The notes: generated by a model not told the origin, from the letters alone. A DNA stretch of 64,000 nt from Murdochiella vaginalis (GCF_900119705.1 NZ_LT632322.1:868001-932000); one strand, 5' to 3'; positions 9,959-19,550 are shown, counted from the stretch's first letter. Program-made: numbers and translations.

Positions 9959-10072
9959 ATGAAAGTCAGACCATCAGTAAGAAAGATGTGTGATAAATGC
10001 AAGATCATCAAGCGCAAGGGTCGCGTGATGGTGATCTGTGAAAACCCGAAGCACAAACAGCGTCAAGGCTAA
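9959..10072 (+). CDS. rpmJ: Ribosomal protein L36
   Basis: A 37-residue L36 reading [20 protein letters not shown] and ending HKQRQG. The zinc-binding set (C-x2-C, then C, then H in ENPKHKQ) is intact, so it is the zinc form. It begins nine bases after infA, behind TAGGAGGAAGCA. Confidence 0.96.
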   Translation: MKVRPSVRKMCDKCKIIKRKGRVMVICENPKHKQRQG

Positions 10073-10084
10073 GGAGGTGCGACT

Positions 10085-10429
10085 TTGGCTCGAATTTCCG
10101 GGGTGGATCTACCCAAAGAAAAGCGTGTAGAGATCGGTTTAACGTATATTTACGGCATCGGTCGTTCACGTTCCAATGAAGTTTTGAAAAATGCGGATGT
10201 GAATCCGGACACGCGCGTGCGCGATCTTTCCGAATCGGAAGTACAGCGCATTCGTGAACAAATTGCGGAGTATCACGTGGAAGGCGACCTTCGCCGTGAC
10301 GTTTCCATGAACATTAAACGTCTCCGTGAAATCAACAGTTATCGTGGCAACCGTCATCGTCGCAACCTTCCGGTTCGCGGGCAGAACACGAAAAACAATG
10401 CCCGTACACGTAAGGGTCATAAGAGATAA
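10085..10429 (+). CDS. rpsM: Ribosomal protein S13
   Basis: A 114-residue S13 ([20 protein letters not shown], then [14 protein letters not shown], and the C-terminal RTRKGHKR). It bridges to the 50S and contacts P-site tRNA. The start is a TTG codon with AAGGAGGTG at 10071-10079; no ATG is available nearby and the TTG gives the canonical N-terminus. Confidence 0.97.
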   Translation: MARISGVDLPKEKRVEIGLTYIYGIGRSRSNEVLKNADVNPDTRVRDLSESEVQRIREQIAEYHVEGDLRRDVSMNIKRLREINSYRGNRHRRNLPVRGQNTKNNARTRKGHKR

Positions 10430-10440
10430 GGGGGGATGTT

Positions 10441-10842
10441 ATGGTAGCGCAAAAGAAAGTCACCAGACGTGGCGGGAAACGCCGCGTAAAAAAGAATATT
10501 ACGAACGGTCAGGCTCATATCATCTCGACCTTCAACAATACGATCGTGACCCTTTCCGATTTAAATGGAAACGTGATTTCATGGGCTTCCTCCGGACAGC
10601 TGGGTTTCCGCGGTTCGCGTAAATCGACGCCGTATGCGGCGCAGCAGTGTGCGGAAGAAGCAGCACAAAAAGCGATGGAACAGGGCCTTAAGACCGTTGA
10701 AGTGTATGTAAAAGGACCGGGCTCAGGTCGTGAATCCGCCATTCGTGCATTGGAGACGGCGGGACTTAGCGTGACGCTGATTAAAGATGTTACGCCCATT
10801 CCGCACAACGGCTGCAGACCGCCGAAGAGAAGAAGAGTTTAA
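10441..10842 (+). CDS. rpsK: Ribosomal protein S11
   Basis: A 133-residue S11 with [20 protein letters not shown] and the C-terminal [20 protein letters not shown] signature. It is located on the 30S platform near the mRNA exit and E site. It is preceded by AAGGGGGG. Confidence 0.98.
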   Translation: MVAQKKVTRRGGKRRVKKNITNGQAHIISTFNNTIVTLSDLNGNVISWASSGQLGFRGSRKSTPYAAQQCAEEAAQKAMEQGLKTVEVYVKGPGSGRESAIRALETAGLSVTLIKDVTPIPHNGCRPPKRRRV

Positions 10843-10853
10843 CGGAGGCAATC

Positions 10854-11441
10854 ATGGCAAGATATACCGGACCGATTTTAAAACGTTGCCGTGCCTTGGG
10901 AATTGAGCCCCAGGTCGTCGGCATCGATAAGAAAAGCCGCCGCAATCCGAAGCGCAACACACGCAAGTTGAGCGACTACGGTATGCAGCTTCGCGAAAAG
11001 CAAAAAGCGAAATTCATTTACGGCGTCTCAGAAAAAGCATTTCGTAACCTGTTTGGTCGTGCTACTCGCATGAGCGGACAGGCCGGCTGGAACCTTTTGA
11101 AGTTATTGGAGCTTCGCTTCGATAACGTCGTGTATCGCATGGGCTTTGCTTCGACGCGTGCACAGGCACGTCAGTTGATTGTTCATGGTCATTTTGATCT
11201 GAACGGCCACAAGGCGACTGTGCCTTCCATGACGCTGGAAGTTGGCGACGTCATCAGCGTTCGTGAGCGTTCACGTAAGAATGCATTTTTCAAGAGCACC
11301 GAAGAGAACATCTGGAACCAGATGCCTTGGGTTTCGGTGGACGAAGAAAAATTGCAGGGTCGTATTCTCTCCGAGCCGATGCGTGACAACATCGATTATC
11401 CGATTGAAGAGACACAGATTGTCGAGTTGTACTCGAAGTAA
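10854..11441 (+). CDS. rpsD: Ribosomal protein S4
   Basis: A 195-residue S4, slightly shorter than the common 200-206. The S4 RNA-binding domain is clear (RFDNVVYRMGFASTRAQARQ, then HGHFDLNGHKATVPS). The N-terminus has no Cys cluster, so it is the zinc-free type. S4 nucleates 30S assembly. It lies 11 bases after rpsK; the following 60 bases hold only the rpoA leader. Confidence 0.97.
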   Translation: MARYTGPILKRCRALGIEPQVVGIDKKSRRNPKRNTRKLSDYGMQLREKQKAKFIYGVSEKAFRNLFGRATRMSGQAGWNLLKLLELRFDNVVYRMGFASTRAQARQLIVHGHFDLNGHKATVPSMTLEVGDVISVRERSRKNAFFKSTEENIWNQMPWVSVDEEKLQGRILSEPMRDNIDYPIEETQIVELYSK

Positions 11442-11501
11442 TTCCGCCCCGCAGCGCGACATGGAAATCGAGTTCGACAGAACAGAAGGGGAGGCTGATC
11501 C

Positions 11502-12458
11502 GTGGTAGATCGACTCAATACAAAAGTTGAAATCCTGGAATTGGATGAACACAAGAACTATGGACGCTTTAGTATGTCTCCGTTAGAGCGCGGATACGGG
11601 ACCACAATCGGCAATTCGCTTCGCCGTGTGTTACTCTCTTCGCTGCCGGGTACAGCGGTATCCAACATCAAGTTTGATGAAGGGGTTCCGCATGAATTTA
11701 CGACCATTCCCGGCGTTCTGGAAGATGTGCCGGAAATCGTCCTGAACATGAAGGGACTTGCCGTGCGCCGTTTACAGGGGCATGGAGAAGAAGTCACATT
11801 GCGCCTGGATGTGGAAGGGCCGAAGATCGTAACGGCTCGTGATATTCAAGAGAGCACTGAGGTGGAGATTGTCAATGACGATCATTATCTCTGCACGTTG
11901 AATACGGACGGCAAAATTCATATGGAATTGACCGTCATCGACGGCGAAGGGTACGCGCTCGCTGACCAGAACAAAGATGCGGATGATCCGATCGGCACCA
12001 TCGCGATTGATTCCTCCTTCACACCAGTGAAGAAAGTCAATTTCGAGGTGCAGAATACGCGTGTACAGCAGATCACCGACTATGACAAGCTCATCCTCGA
12101 AGTATGGACCGACGGCACGGTAACGCCGCAGGAAGCCATTTCACAAGGAGCAACGATTCTTATGGATCACTTGCGCCTGTTTACGGAGCTGCCCGCGTTT
12201 GTCATGGAAGAAAAGGATGAGGCTTTGGAAACGCATGCGGAAGAAGATGCGCTTTTACAGAAGCCCATTGAAGATCTGGATCTTACACTGCGCAGCTATA
12301 ATTGCCTGAAGCGTTCGGATATTCATACGCTGGGTGACATTGTTCGCATTTCCGCAAACGAGCTGGCTAAGATTCGCAATTTTGGCAAGAAGTCCTATGC
12401 CGAGGTAGAAGAAAAAGTGCAATCCTTCGGCCTGGAACTCAATCATTCACAAGAGTAA
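11502..12458 (+). CDS. rpoA: RNA polymerase alpha subunit
   Basis: A 318-residue alpha subunit. The N-terminal dimerisation domain has SPLERGYGTTIGNSLRRVLL at about residues 25-44. The C-terminal DNA-binding domain has RSYNCLKRSDIHTLGD and IRNFGKKSYAEVEEK. The start is GTG behind GGGGAGG (11488-11494). An open frame starting ATG at 11461 runs through this spot in another frame but ends after 15 codons, so it does not extend RpoA. Confidence 0.97.
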   Translation: MVDRLNTKVEILELDEHKNYGRFSMSPLERGYGTTIGNSLRRVLLSSLPGTAVSNIKFDEGVPHEFTTIPGVLEDVPEIVLNMKGLAVRRLQGHGEEVTLRLDVEGPKIVTARDIQESTEVEIVNDDHYLCTLNTDGKIHMELTVIDGEGYALADQNKDADDPIGTIAIDSSFTPVKKVNFEVQNTRVQQITDYDKLILEVWTDGTVTPQEAISQGATILMDHLRLFTELPAFVMEEKDEALETHAEEDALLQKPIEDLDLTLRSYNCLKRSDIHTLGDIVRISANELAKIRNFGKKSYAEVEEKVQSFGLELNHSQE

Positions 12459-12474
12459 CATTAAGGAGGAGACA

Positions 12475-13032
12475 TTGGCGAACTTACGAAAACTGGGAAG
12501 AAGAACCGATCATCGCACAGCCATGCTGCGCAATCTGGTCTCATCCCTTTTCCTGAACGGTCGGATTACGACCACCGTCACCCGCGCCAAAGAAGCACAG
12601 AGGATGGCGGACAAGCTGATTACCGAAGGCAAAAAGGGTACATTAGCCGGAAATCGTGCGATTTCTTCAGAATTGTACAGCAATGAGGTGGCCCGCAAAG
12701 TGGTTGAGGAAATTGCTCCGTCCATGAAAAATCGCAACGGCGGCTATACGCGTGTGCTGAAAGTCGGCATGCGTCGCGGCGATTCGGCGGACATGGCGAT
12801 TCTGGAGCTTGTCACCGAAACGGCAACAAAAAAGACCAAGAAGAGCACGGAAAAAGCGGCCGTAAAAGAGACAAAAAAAGTCGAACCGACGGCTGAGCCG
12901 AGCGAAAGCGAAGTATCCACTGCAGAAGAAACCGGCGAAGAAGCGAAAGCAGAAGAGCCGAAAGAAGCTTCCGAAGAACAGGAAACAGCTGAGGAAGAAA
13001 AAGCGGAAACAAAAGAAGACACCGAGGCGTAA
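12475..13032 (+). CDS. rplQ: Ribosomal protein L17 with acidic C-terminal tail
   Basis: The first about 115 residues are canonical L17 (RKLGRRTDHRTAMLRNLVSS, then KVGMRRGDSADMAILELV). After that the protein continues for about 70 residues of Lys/Glu/Thr/Ala low-complexity sequence (ATKKTKKSTEKAAVKETKK, then nearly all Glu, Ala, Lys and Thr), making 185 residues against the usual 112-130. The start is TTG behind TAAGGAGGAG. It is the last gene of the ribosomal superoperon; a strong terminator follows. Confidence 0.95.
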   Translation: MANLRKLGRRTDHRTAMLRNLVSSLFLNGRITTTVTRAKEAQRMADKLITEGKKGTLAGNRAISSELYSNEVARKVVEEIAPSMKNRNGGYTRVLKVGMRRGDSADMAILELVTETATKKTKKSTEKAAVKETKKVEPTAEPSESEVSTAEETGEEAKAEEPKEASEEQETAEEEKAETKEDTEA

Positions 13033-13056
13033 TTTTATTCCTCTCTACAGCTTGTC

Positions 13057-13100
13057 GGCGCGGAACGATATCGTTCCGCGCCGTTTCTTTTGTTTGATTT
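13057..13100 (+). terminator. Terminator of the ribosomal superoperon
   Basis: A perfect inverted repeat at 13057-13082 (GGCGCGGAACGA, TA centre, mirrored arm), followed by a T-rich tract (GTTTCTTTTGTTTG). It lies 24 bases after the rplQ stop. Confidence 0.88.
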
Positions 13101-13141
13101 TTCCTCTTGCCCAAAGCCGAGGGACGAAGGTCGCTTGCTTC

Positions 13142-13170
13142 TTGACAGCCTCCTTGCCCTTTTCTATCAT
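13142..13170 (+). promoter_or_regulatory. Sigma-A type promoter
   Basis: -35 TTGACA at 13142-13147 and -10 TATCAT at 13165-13170 with a 17-base spacer. It is placed between the rplQ terminator and the next gene. It probably drives the operon from 13238 through truA, since all gaps in that run are under 30 bases. Confidence 0.8.
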
Positions 13171-13237
13171 AAAGGTGCTAAAAATTTTCATGGAAAAGCC
13201 AAAAGCGTGATGGAACGCAAGAGGAGGAAAAGGGAAG

Positions 13238-14152
13238 ATGCTTACGGAAAAAATGCCCAGCAGTCGCGAAGACTTGCATGTCGTATGTCTCGAATCCGAC
13301 CGTTTACGCGTCATACTGCTGCCCGAAATCGGCTGTAAGATTGCTTCCATTATTTATAAGGCCAATCAGTTTGAAGCACTTGCTCGGCCGCTGGGGCATG
13401 AGACCGCGACAGAGCAGGCGAAGCTCTATGCTCGTGCCTATCCCGGCGCTCCCTTTGATCAGTTCGATTTGTCCGGCATAGATGATTGCATTCCGACGAT
13501 TGACGCTTGCAGAGTTGAAAAACTGGGGCGCTTTGCCGACCATGGCGATGCTTGGAGCCGACCGTGGAATGTGTTTGAGGAAGATCGATCTGTGTGCTCT
13601 GTCAAAGCTTTCTTTCGGCTGTCTTCGATACCCCTCTATTTTGAGCGGCATGTTCGTTTGGAAGGAAGCACCCTTTTTCTTTCGTATCGTCTTCTGAATG
13701 AATCCATCGACGAGCGTCCTTGGCTTTGGGCTTTGCACGGCCTCTGCCATTATGAACCGGATGCGATCCTTTCTTGGCCGGAGCCGTATACGCTGTTCAA
13801 TGCTCATGGCGAAGAGCCGTTTTCCTTTGACCCGCGAAAGCTTTCCGAAGTACCACAGCAAGAGGCCTATAAATTCTATTTAACAGATCCGGTTCCCACA
13901 GGAAAAGCGTCCATTTTTTATCCTTCCCAACACATGCGAACAACACTGCAATGGGATGCAGAACAGTTTCCATACCTTGGCGGGTGGATTAATACGGGGG
14001 GAAGCCCCGGCTCGCGTTGCATTGCTTTAGAGCCCACCAACGGTTTTTATGACCGATTGGATCGTGCCATTGCCAATGACAAAGTGGGGCGCATCGCTCC
14101 GGGTGCGGAGATTTTTTGGCAGGTGCAAATAACCATAGAAGAGGTGCAATAG
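13238..14152 (+). CDS. Aldose 1-epimerase-like (galactose mutarotase fold) protein
   Basis: A 304-residue protein resembling the galactose-mutarotase-like beta-sandwich families. Recognisable pieces are LPEIGCKIASI near the start, GIDDCIPTI (about 85-93), WALHGLCHYEP with a candidate active-site His, and ALEPTNGFYDRLDRA near the end with the conserved Glu. No signal peptide. It could interconvert sugar anomers or bind a sugar; the substrate cannot be told from sequence or neighbours (CDF transporter, YkuD). The start follows GAGGAGGAAAAGGGAAG. Confidence 0.7.
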   Translation: MLTEKMPSSREDLHVVCLESDRLRVILLPEIGCKIASIIYKANQFEALARPLGHETATEQAKLYARAYPGAPFDQFDLSGIDDCIPTIDACRVEKLGRFADHGDAWSRPWNVFEEDRSVCSVKAFFRLSSIPLYFERHVRLEGSTLFLSYRLLNESIDERPWLWALHGLCHYEPDAILSWPEPYTLFNAHGEEPFSFDPRKLSEVPQQEAYKFYLTDPVPTGKASIFYPSQHMRTTLQWDAEQFPYLGGWINTGGSPGSRCIALEPTNGFYDRLDRAIANDKVGRIAPGAEIFWQVQITIEEVQ

Positions 14153-14181
14153 TCGCGCTCTCTCAAATAATGAGGAATACT

Positions 14182-15336
14182 ATGCAGGATCAACAGGAGA
14201 AACGAATCAGCAAAGAAAGTCGCCAAAGCGCGGGACGAAAGGGCAGCGTGTTGGGCATTGTAGCGAATGCTTCTCTTGCCGCAACAAAAATCCTGATCGG
14301 CCTTCTCAGCGGCGCCTTGTCCATCTTCGGTGACGGCATCAACAATCTCTTCGATGCGCTGTCGGCGTTTGTTTCGTTGTTTTCCTTCTATCTTGCCGGA
14401 AAACCGGAGGATCGTGAACATCCCTTCGGCCACGCACGGGTGGAGTACATGGGCTCTTTTTTCATCGCCATAATGATTCTGTACGTTGCAGTGAGCCTGT
14501 TCTGGGAAGGCATCAAGCATACCATGACGCCGGTCGACGTACATTTTTCCGTTTTACAGATGAGCCTTCTTCTGCTGTCGATTGCCGTCAAGGTGATCAT
14601 GGCAATCCTGTATACGCGTTGGGGGAAGAAACTATCTTCAAACGTGTTTTTGGCGACGGCGGCCGATGCCAAATCCGATATACTTGCCACGTCGGCAATT
14701 CTCCTCGCCCTTATCTTGTCGCCGATTATCGGCATTCCGCTGGACGGACCGTTCACGGTGGTGGTGGCGATTCTCATCGGCAAAAACGGCGTTGATATTT
14801 TGCGCACGAATTACGATGCTCTGCTGGGGAAAGCACTGGATGGCAAGCTTGTGTCGGCCCTCACCAAATCCTTACTCGCTTTTCCCGGTGTGTTGGGCAT
14901 TCATGATATGATTATCCATGATTACGGTCCGGGAAGCCGTTTTGTTACGGTTCATGTAGAAGTGGATGGCCGAAAAAGCGCGATGGAAAGTCATGAATTG
15001 GTGGACCGCATTGAACGCAGCATTGCGGAAACGTATCAGGTTGAAATCACGATTCATATGGATCCCTTGCAGCCGCGCACAAAGGAAGTGGTTGCCATGG
15101 AAAGACGGATCACGGAGTGGGTGAAGGAACAAGATCCGCGCTTTACCATCCATGATTTCCGACTGATTACGCAATCGAAGGGAAGGAACATCCTTTTTGA
15201 TGTGCTGATTCCCTGGGATAAAGCAATTCATACCGAAGAATTGAAACAGGCATTGGAACAACGCGTACACACACACTATCCGGACGATGAGGTGCTCATT
15301 ACGATCGACCGGGATCTTGTAATGCATAGAGAGTAA
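14182..15336 (+). CDS. Cation diffusion facilitator family transporter
   Basis: A 384-residue CDF protein. The transmembrane domain carries SIFGDGINNLFDALSAF (metal ligands Asp/Asn/Asp in helix 2), FGHARVEYMG in the loop after it, and AADAKSDILATSAI in helix 5. A cytoplasmic C-terminal domain (about residues 195-384) ends with a second ferredoxin-like stretch. Such proteins export divalent metals, often Mn, Fe or Zn, by proton exchange; the exact metal is not predictable here. The frame is open to 14116, but the GAGGAA before 14182 and homology place the start there. Confidence 0.88.
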   Translation: MQDQQEKRISKESRQSAGRKGSVLGIVANASLAATKILIGLLSGALSIFGDGINNLFDALSAFVSLFSFYLAGKPEDREHPFGHARVEYMGSFFIAIMILYVAVSLFWEGIKHTMTPVDVHFSVLQMSLLLLSIAVKVIMAILYTRWGKKLSSNVFLATAADAKSDILATSAILLALILSPIIGIPLDGPFTVVVAILIGKNGVDILRTNYDALLGKALDGKLVSALTKSLLAFPGVLGIHDMIIHDYGPGSRFVTVHVEVDGRKSAMESHELVDRIERSIAETYQVEITIHMDPLQPRTKEVVAMERRITEWVKEQDPRFTIHDFRLITQSKGRNILFDVLIPWDKAIHTEELKQALEQRVHTHYPDDEVLITIDRDLVMHRE

Positions 15337-15350
15337 CGAAAGGAGAAGAT

Positions 15351-16853
15351 ATGGACGATAGAGAGAAAAAGAGCGCCGCAACATCAGCTCCTCCTTCCGG
15401 AGTTTCTGCGGCTGCTTATAAAGAGAACGATTCGATGAACGATGAACCGTATCCGTCGGGAAGGCGGAAGTGGCGTGTTTTTGCTGGGCTTTTCTTTCTT
15501 TTGGCAGTAGCCTATCTTCTCGGCGTATTTTATTTCTCGCGCTACAGCTATCCTAAGACCAGTGTAAATGGCTATTTTGTGGGCCGCCGCCCCGTATCCG
15601 CTTTAACAGATATCCTACCCGAAGGAAACGCGCATCATTACGTCGGTCGCGATGCGGAAATCACTTTGGATCCCCAGAGTATACATCTGCGCTATCAGCG
15701 GCAGGACGGAACCTTCCGTCAGCCCTCTTCTTGGAAGTGGCCGCTGGAATACTTTTTAGCGCACGATTATTCTCTTGCCGGATATAATGTCGAATACGAT
15801 GAAGAGCGCTTAGTCTACCTGCTCAAAGAAGCCGGATTCGATCCGGATGGAGAGCCACCAAAGGATGCTACCCTCGAAGCGTCGGGAGACGTCGTACGCA
15901 TCAAGCCGGAAGAACCGGGCAAGCGCGTAGATATGGACGCTTTAAAGGCCATCATCTTTCAGACCATCTCCGGCAAGGAGGAGACAGTGCATGTGGAGGA
16001 CGCATATGAAAAACCGAAGGTGACGAAAGACGATCCCCGATTAGCGGCCGATAAGGAAAAGGTCGAAAAACTTTTGGCCACCACCATTACCTATGTTTTG
16101 GGCGATAAAACCTATGTCTTCGGTCCACAGGAGATTTTTCCGCTTCTCGAACGTGATGCCGCAGGAGAATACACCTTGCCGGATTCCAGCATTCAATCCT
16201 TTGTTGTCAAGATGGCCAAAGAAACGGACACTTACGGAACCTCACGGCAATTTGAATCCACCGGTGCGGGAACGGTGACCGTTCCGCCGGGCATTTACGG
16301 CTGGCAAATCAATGTGAAGAAGACGGTTGCAAGCATAAAAGAAATGCTCGCAAAAGGCGAGACGGTACCGGATGCCAAACCGGTCTATAATCACACCGGC
16401 CTTGCGCGCGGAACGGAAAATGACATCGGCAATACGTACATTGAGATTGATCTCTCCCGTCAACATCTTTGGGCGTATCGGGATGGAAATTTGCTTATCG
16501 ATAGTGATATTCGCACCGGAAAAGTGAATCACTTCAACGAAACGCCGCGAGGCGTACACATGATCTGGAGTCGGGAAAAGGGGAGACAGCTGCAAGGACA
16601 ATTCAAAGACGGTACGCCGTATAATTCCAAAGTCGACTATTGGATGCCTATCAATTATGGTGGCGTAGGTATGCACGATGCATCCTGGGTAACGGCTTTT
16701 GGCGGGCAGTATTATATTTATTCCGGATCGAATGGATGTATTAATTTGAATTTGGAAACCGCCAAGACCATATATGACAACTTTACAAACGGTACGCCGG
16801 TGGTAATATACGAAAGCTCGACGAACTACTCGCCGGCGGATCACAGCTTCTAA
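15351..16853 (+). CDS. L,D-transpeptidase (YkuD) with peptidoglycan-binding domain
   Basis: A 500-residue membrane-anchored cell-wall enzyme. There is a short cytoplasmic N-terminus, one transmembrane helix (VFAGLFFLLAVAYLLGVFYF, about residues 43-62), a central peptidoglycan-binding-4-like region, and a C-terminal YkuD domain from about residue 360 (IEIDLSRQHLWAYRDG). The catalytic motif is complete: His442 in MHDASW and Cys463 in SGSNGCINL. It would form 3-3 peptidoglycan cross-links or attach proteins. It is followed 21 bases later by ecfA1. Confidence 0.92.
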   Translation: MDDREKKSAATSAPPSGVSAAAYKENDSMNDEPYPSGRRKWRVFAGLFFLLAVAYLLGVFYFSRYSYPKTSVNGYFVGRRPVSALTDILPEGNAHHYVGRDAEITLDPQSIHLRYQRQDGTFRQPSSWKWPLEYFLAHDYSLAGYNVEYDEERLVYLLKEAGFDPDGEPPKDATLEASGDVVRIKPEEPGKRVDMDALKAIIFQTISGKEETVHVEDAYEKPKVTKDDPRLAADKEKVEKLLATTITYVLGDKTYVFGPQEIFPLLERDAAGEYTLPDSSIQSFVVKMAKETDTYGTSRQFESTGAGTVTVPPGIYGWQINVKKTVASIKEMLAKGETVPDAKPVYNHTGLARGTENDIGNTYIEIDLSRQHLWAYRDGNLLIDSDIRTGKVNHFNETPRGVHMIWSREKGRQLQGQFKDGTPYNSKVDYWMPINYGGVGMHDASWVTAFGGQYYIYSGSNGCINLNLETAKTIYDNFTNGTPVVIYESSTNYSPADHSF

Positions 16854-16874
16854 GATAGAAGACAGGAGAAATGC

Positions 16875-17897
16875 ATGACAACAGCGAACCGGTTGCTTGA
16901 AGAGGCACAAGCCGAAGAGACGACCGAATCGAAAAAATCGCCGCATTCCACACGGGAGAAAGCGGTCATTGCCGTAGACGACGTCACGTTTCGCTATCCC
17001 CAATACGAGGATAACGGACGGGAAGCGCCTACTTTGGATGCCATTAATCTGCACGTAAAAAAAGGGGAATTCATCGCACTGCTCGGCCATAATGGATCTG
17101 GTAAATCGACGCTTGCCCGCTTACTCAATGCCCAGATGTTACCGGAGGAAGGCGAGATTACGATACTGGGCATGAACACGAGAAGACAAGAAAAAGTCTG
17201 GTCTATTCGCTCCCAGTGTGGGATGGTCTTTCAAAATCCGGATAATCAGATTGTAGCCTCCATCGTGGAAGAGGATGTCGCGTTCGGCCCGGAGAATCTG
17301 GGCATACCGAATCCAGAGCTGCGCCGTCGCGTGGATGCCGCATTAGAAGCAACGGGGATGATGCCCTATAAGCGTCGTGAACCGTACAAGCTTTCCGGTG
17401 GACAAAAGCAGCGCGTGGCGATTGCCGGCGTTTTAGCGATGCTTCCCGAATGCATTATCTTGGATGAACCGACCGCCATGCTGGATCCGGTGGGCCGCCG
17501 GGAAATCATGGATACGATCCATATGCTCCATCGGGAACAGCATAAAACGATTATTCTCATTACGCACAATATGGAAGAAGCGGTCGAAGCGGATCGCATT
17601 GTTGTGCTGTCCGAAGGGGAGATTGTCTTGGAGGGAACGCCGCGCGAGGTGTTTTCCGATGTGGAGACCATGCGTCGTTTGGAATTGGATGTTCCGCAGG
17701 TGACCGAGGTCGGGTACCGGCTACGGAAAGCGGGATTTGACGTGCCCTCGGATTGTCTGCGCATTGAGGAGCTGGTGCAGACGCTGGTGGCTAACCAAAG
17801 AAAAACAGAAGAAGCCACCGCGCAAAAGGTCATCGGCCCCCAAGAGGATTCTTCCACCTCGACCTTCTCAGCAAACGGAGAGGAGGGTGTGCAATGA
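16875..17897 (+). CDS. ecfA1: Energy-coupling factor transporter ATPase EcfA1
   Basis: A 340-residue ABC ATPase of the shared ECF vitamin/metal uptake module. It has Walker A GHNGSGKST, Q-loop MVFQNPDNQIV, signature LSGGQKQRV, Walker B CIILDEPTAMLD and an H-loop ITHNMEEA. The about 30-residue Ser/Glu-rich N-terminal stretch and a 40-residue Thr/Ser/Glu tail exceed the usual 280 residues. The stop overlaps the ecfA2 start by four bases (ATGA). Confidence 0.95.
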   Translation: MTTANRLLEEAQAEETTESKKSPHSTREKAVIAVDDVTFRYPQYEDNGREAPTLDAINLHVKKGEFIALLGHNGSGKSTLARLLNAQMLPEEGEITILGMNTRRQEKVWSIRSQCGMVFQNPDNQIVASIVEEDVAFGPENLGIPNPELRRRVDAALEATGMMPYKRREPYKLSGGQKQRVAIAGVLAMLPECIILDEPTAMLDPVGRREIMDTIHMLHREQHKTIILITHNMEEAVEADRIVVLSEGEIVLEGTPREVFSDVETMRRLELDVPQVTEVGYRLRKAGFDVPSDCLRIEELVQTLVANQRKTEEATAQKVIGPQEDSSTSTFSANGEEGVQ

Positions 17898-18757
17898 GCA
17901 TGATTTTTGATCACCTTTCTTTTTATTACAATCGCGGTCAAAAGGATGAAGTAAAAGCGCTGGATGATATCACCATGACCATTGATCGACATGAATATGT
18001 CGGCATCATCGGGCATACGGGCTCCGGAAAATCCACTTTGGTGCAGCATATGAACGGGTTGAATATTCCGCAGGAAGGATCCTTAACCGTGGACGGCATT
18101 ACCACCGGCGATTCCAAGGCTTCGCTGACCACCTTGCGTCAGCGTGTGGGATTGGTGTTTCAGTATCCCGAAGATCAGCTGTTCGAAGAAACGATCTATC
18201 AGGATGTGGCCTATGGTCCGAAAAATCTGAAACTACCGCCCGAAGAAATTGATGCGCGTGTGCGCTGGGCGCTGCAGGCGGTTGGTCTTGATGCCGATAC
18301 CATCGGTAAGGAATCGCCTTTTGAGGTTTCCGGAGGACAAAAGCGTCGTGTGGCCATCGCCGGCGTTATGGCCCTTCGTCCCTCCTATCTCATTTTGGAT
18401 GAACCGACGGCCGGCTTGGATCCGCATGGACGCGATGAGATTCTTTCGACCATTCATCGTCTGTATGAGGAGAATCCGGAGATGACCATTATCTTGGTCA
18501 CGCATTCCATGGAAGATATTGCGGAACACGCCAAGCGCATCATCGTTGTGGACCAGGGAAAGCTGGTCATGGACGGTACGCCGCATGCTGTCTTTGCGCG
18601 GCGTGCGGAGCTGGAGGCCATTGGTCTGTCCGTGCCGCAGGTGACGCAGCTGATGCAGCGCCTGAAAGAAGAAGGGCTGGATGTGGATTCTTCAGCCATT
18701 ACCGTAGACGAAGCGGTGGCGGCGCTTTCCGCATTCCTGCAGGGAAAGGAGGCGTAG
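17894..18757 (+). CDS. ecfA2: Energy-coupling factor transporter ATPase EcfA2
   Basis: A 287-residue partner of EcfA1, with GHTGSGKSTLVQHMNGL, VFQYPEDQLFEETI, VSGGQKRRVAIAG, LILDEPTAGLDP and LVTHSMEDIAEHA. The FEET-type Q-loop is typical of EcfA2. It forms the A1/A2 heterodimer that powers substrate-specific S components encoded elsewhere. It starts inside the ecfA1 stop codon and ends one base before ecfT. Confidence 0.96.
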   Translation: MSMIFDHLSFYYNRGQKDEVKALDDITMTIDRHEYVGIIGHTGSGKSTLVQHMNGLNIPQEGSLTVDGITTGDSKASLTTLRQRVGLVFQYPEDQLFEETIYQDVAYGPKNLKLPPEEIDARVRWALQAVGLDADTIGKESPFEVSGGQKRRVAIAGVMALRPSYLILDEPTAGLDPHGRDEILSTIHRLYEENPEMTIILVTHSMEDIAEHAKRIIVVDQGKLVMDGTPHAVFARRAELEAIGLSVPQVTQLMQRLKEEGLDVDSSAITVDEAVAALSAFLQGKEA

Positions 18758-18758
18758 C

Positions 18759-19550
18759 ATGGGCAATCAGATTACCATTGGTCAATATATGCCCGGTGAT
18801 TCCTCCATCCATCGGCTGGATCCGCGTGTGAAGCTGGTTCTCATACTCATTTTTATGGTTACCGCCTTCTTGGTAGAAACTTTTACGGGCTATGCCCTGT
18901 ACTTCGCTTTGATCGTTCTGGTGACTTTCCTGGCAGAAGTGCCCATGGGGCGGTTATGGAAGGGACTGAAACCGATCTTTCTGATTTTGGTTTTCACCTT
19001 TGTGATCAATGTCGCCTTTACACCGGGAAAAACGATTTGGACCTTCGGACCGCTTTCGATCAGTGAGGAAGGCCTTGTTCGAGCCACCTTTATCGCGATT
19101 CGCCTGATGCTGCTGGTGATGGGCACGAGTCTTCTGACGCTTACAACGAGCCCACTGGAGCTTACGGACGCCATTGCCTGGCTGTTGAAGCCGCTGGACT
19201 GGACGGGCTTTCCATCGCATGTCATCGCAATGATGATTTCCATCGCACTGCGCTTTATCCCCACGCTTTTTGACGAAACAAATAAAATCATGAAAGCGCA
19301 GAAAGCGCGTGGCGCCGATTTTGAGTCCGGTAATATTCTGCAGCGTGCGAAAGCCATGATACCGCTTTTCGTCCCGTTGTTTCTCAATGCCATCAATCGT
19401 GCGGATGAGCTGGGCATTGCGATGGAGGCGCGTTGTTACACCGGAAGTAACATTCGCACGCGATTGAATCCATTGAAGATGACTACCCGGGACGGGATCG
19501 TCTTTGTATTGTGCTTCGGCATATTTATTGCCATCAGTATTTTCTTTTGA
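18759..19550 (+). CDS. ecfT: Energy-coupling factor transmembrane protein EcfT
   Basis: A 263-residue integral membrane protein with the two cytoplasmic coupling motifs of EcfT (KAQKARGADFES and AMEARCYTGS), which insert into the ATPase grooves. Hydrophobic segments are spread through the first half and the C-terminus. Together with EcfA1/A2 it forms the general energising module. It is preceded by AAAGGAGG in the end of ecfA2. Confidence 0.95.
   Translation: MGNQITIGQYMPGDSSIHRLDPRVKLVLILIFMVTAFLVETFTGYALYFALIVLVTFLAEVPMGRLWKGLKPIFLILVFTFVINVAFTPGKTIWTFGPLSISEEGLVRATFIAIRLMLLVMGTSLLTLTTSPLELTDAIAWLLKPLDWTGFPSHVIAMMISIALRFIPTLFDETNKIMKAQKARGADFESGNILQRAKAMIPLFVPLFLNAINRADELGIAMEARCYTGSNIRTRLNPLKMTTRDGIVFVLCFGIFIAISIFF

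Noticed and set aside
11461-11508. A 15-codon leader peptide before rpoA (MEIEFDR...)
   Set aside because: It resembles an RpoA N-terminus by chance, has no ribosome binding site of its own and ends right after the GTG start in another frame.
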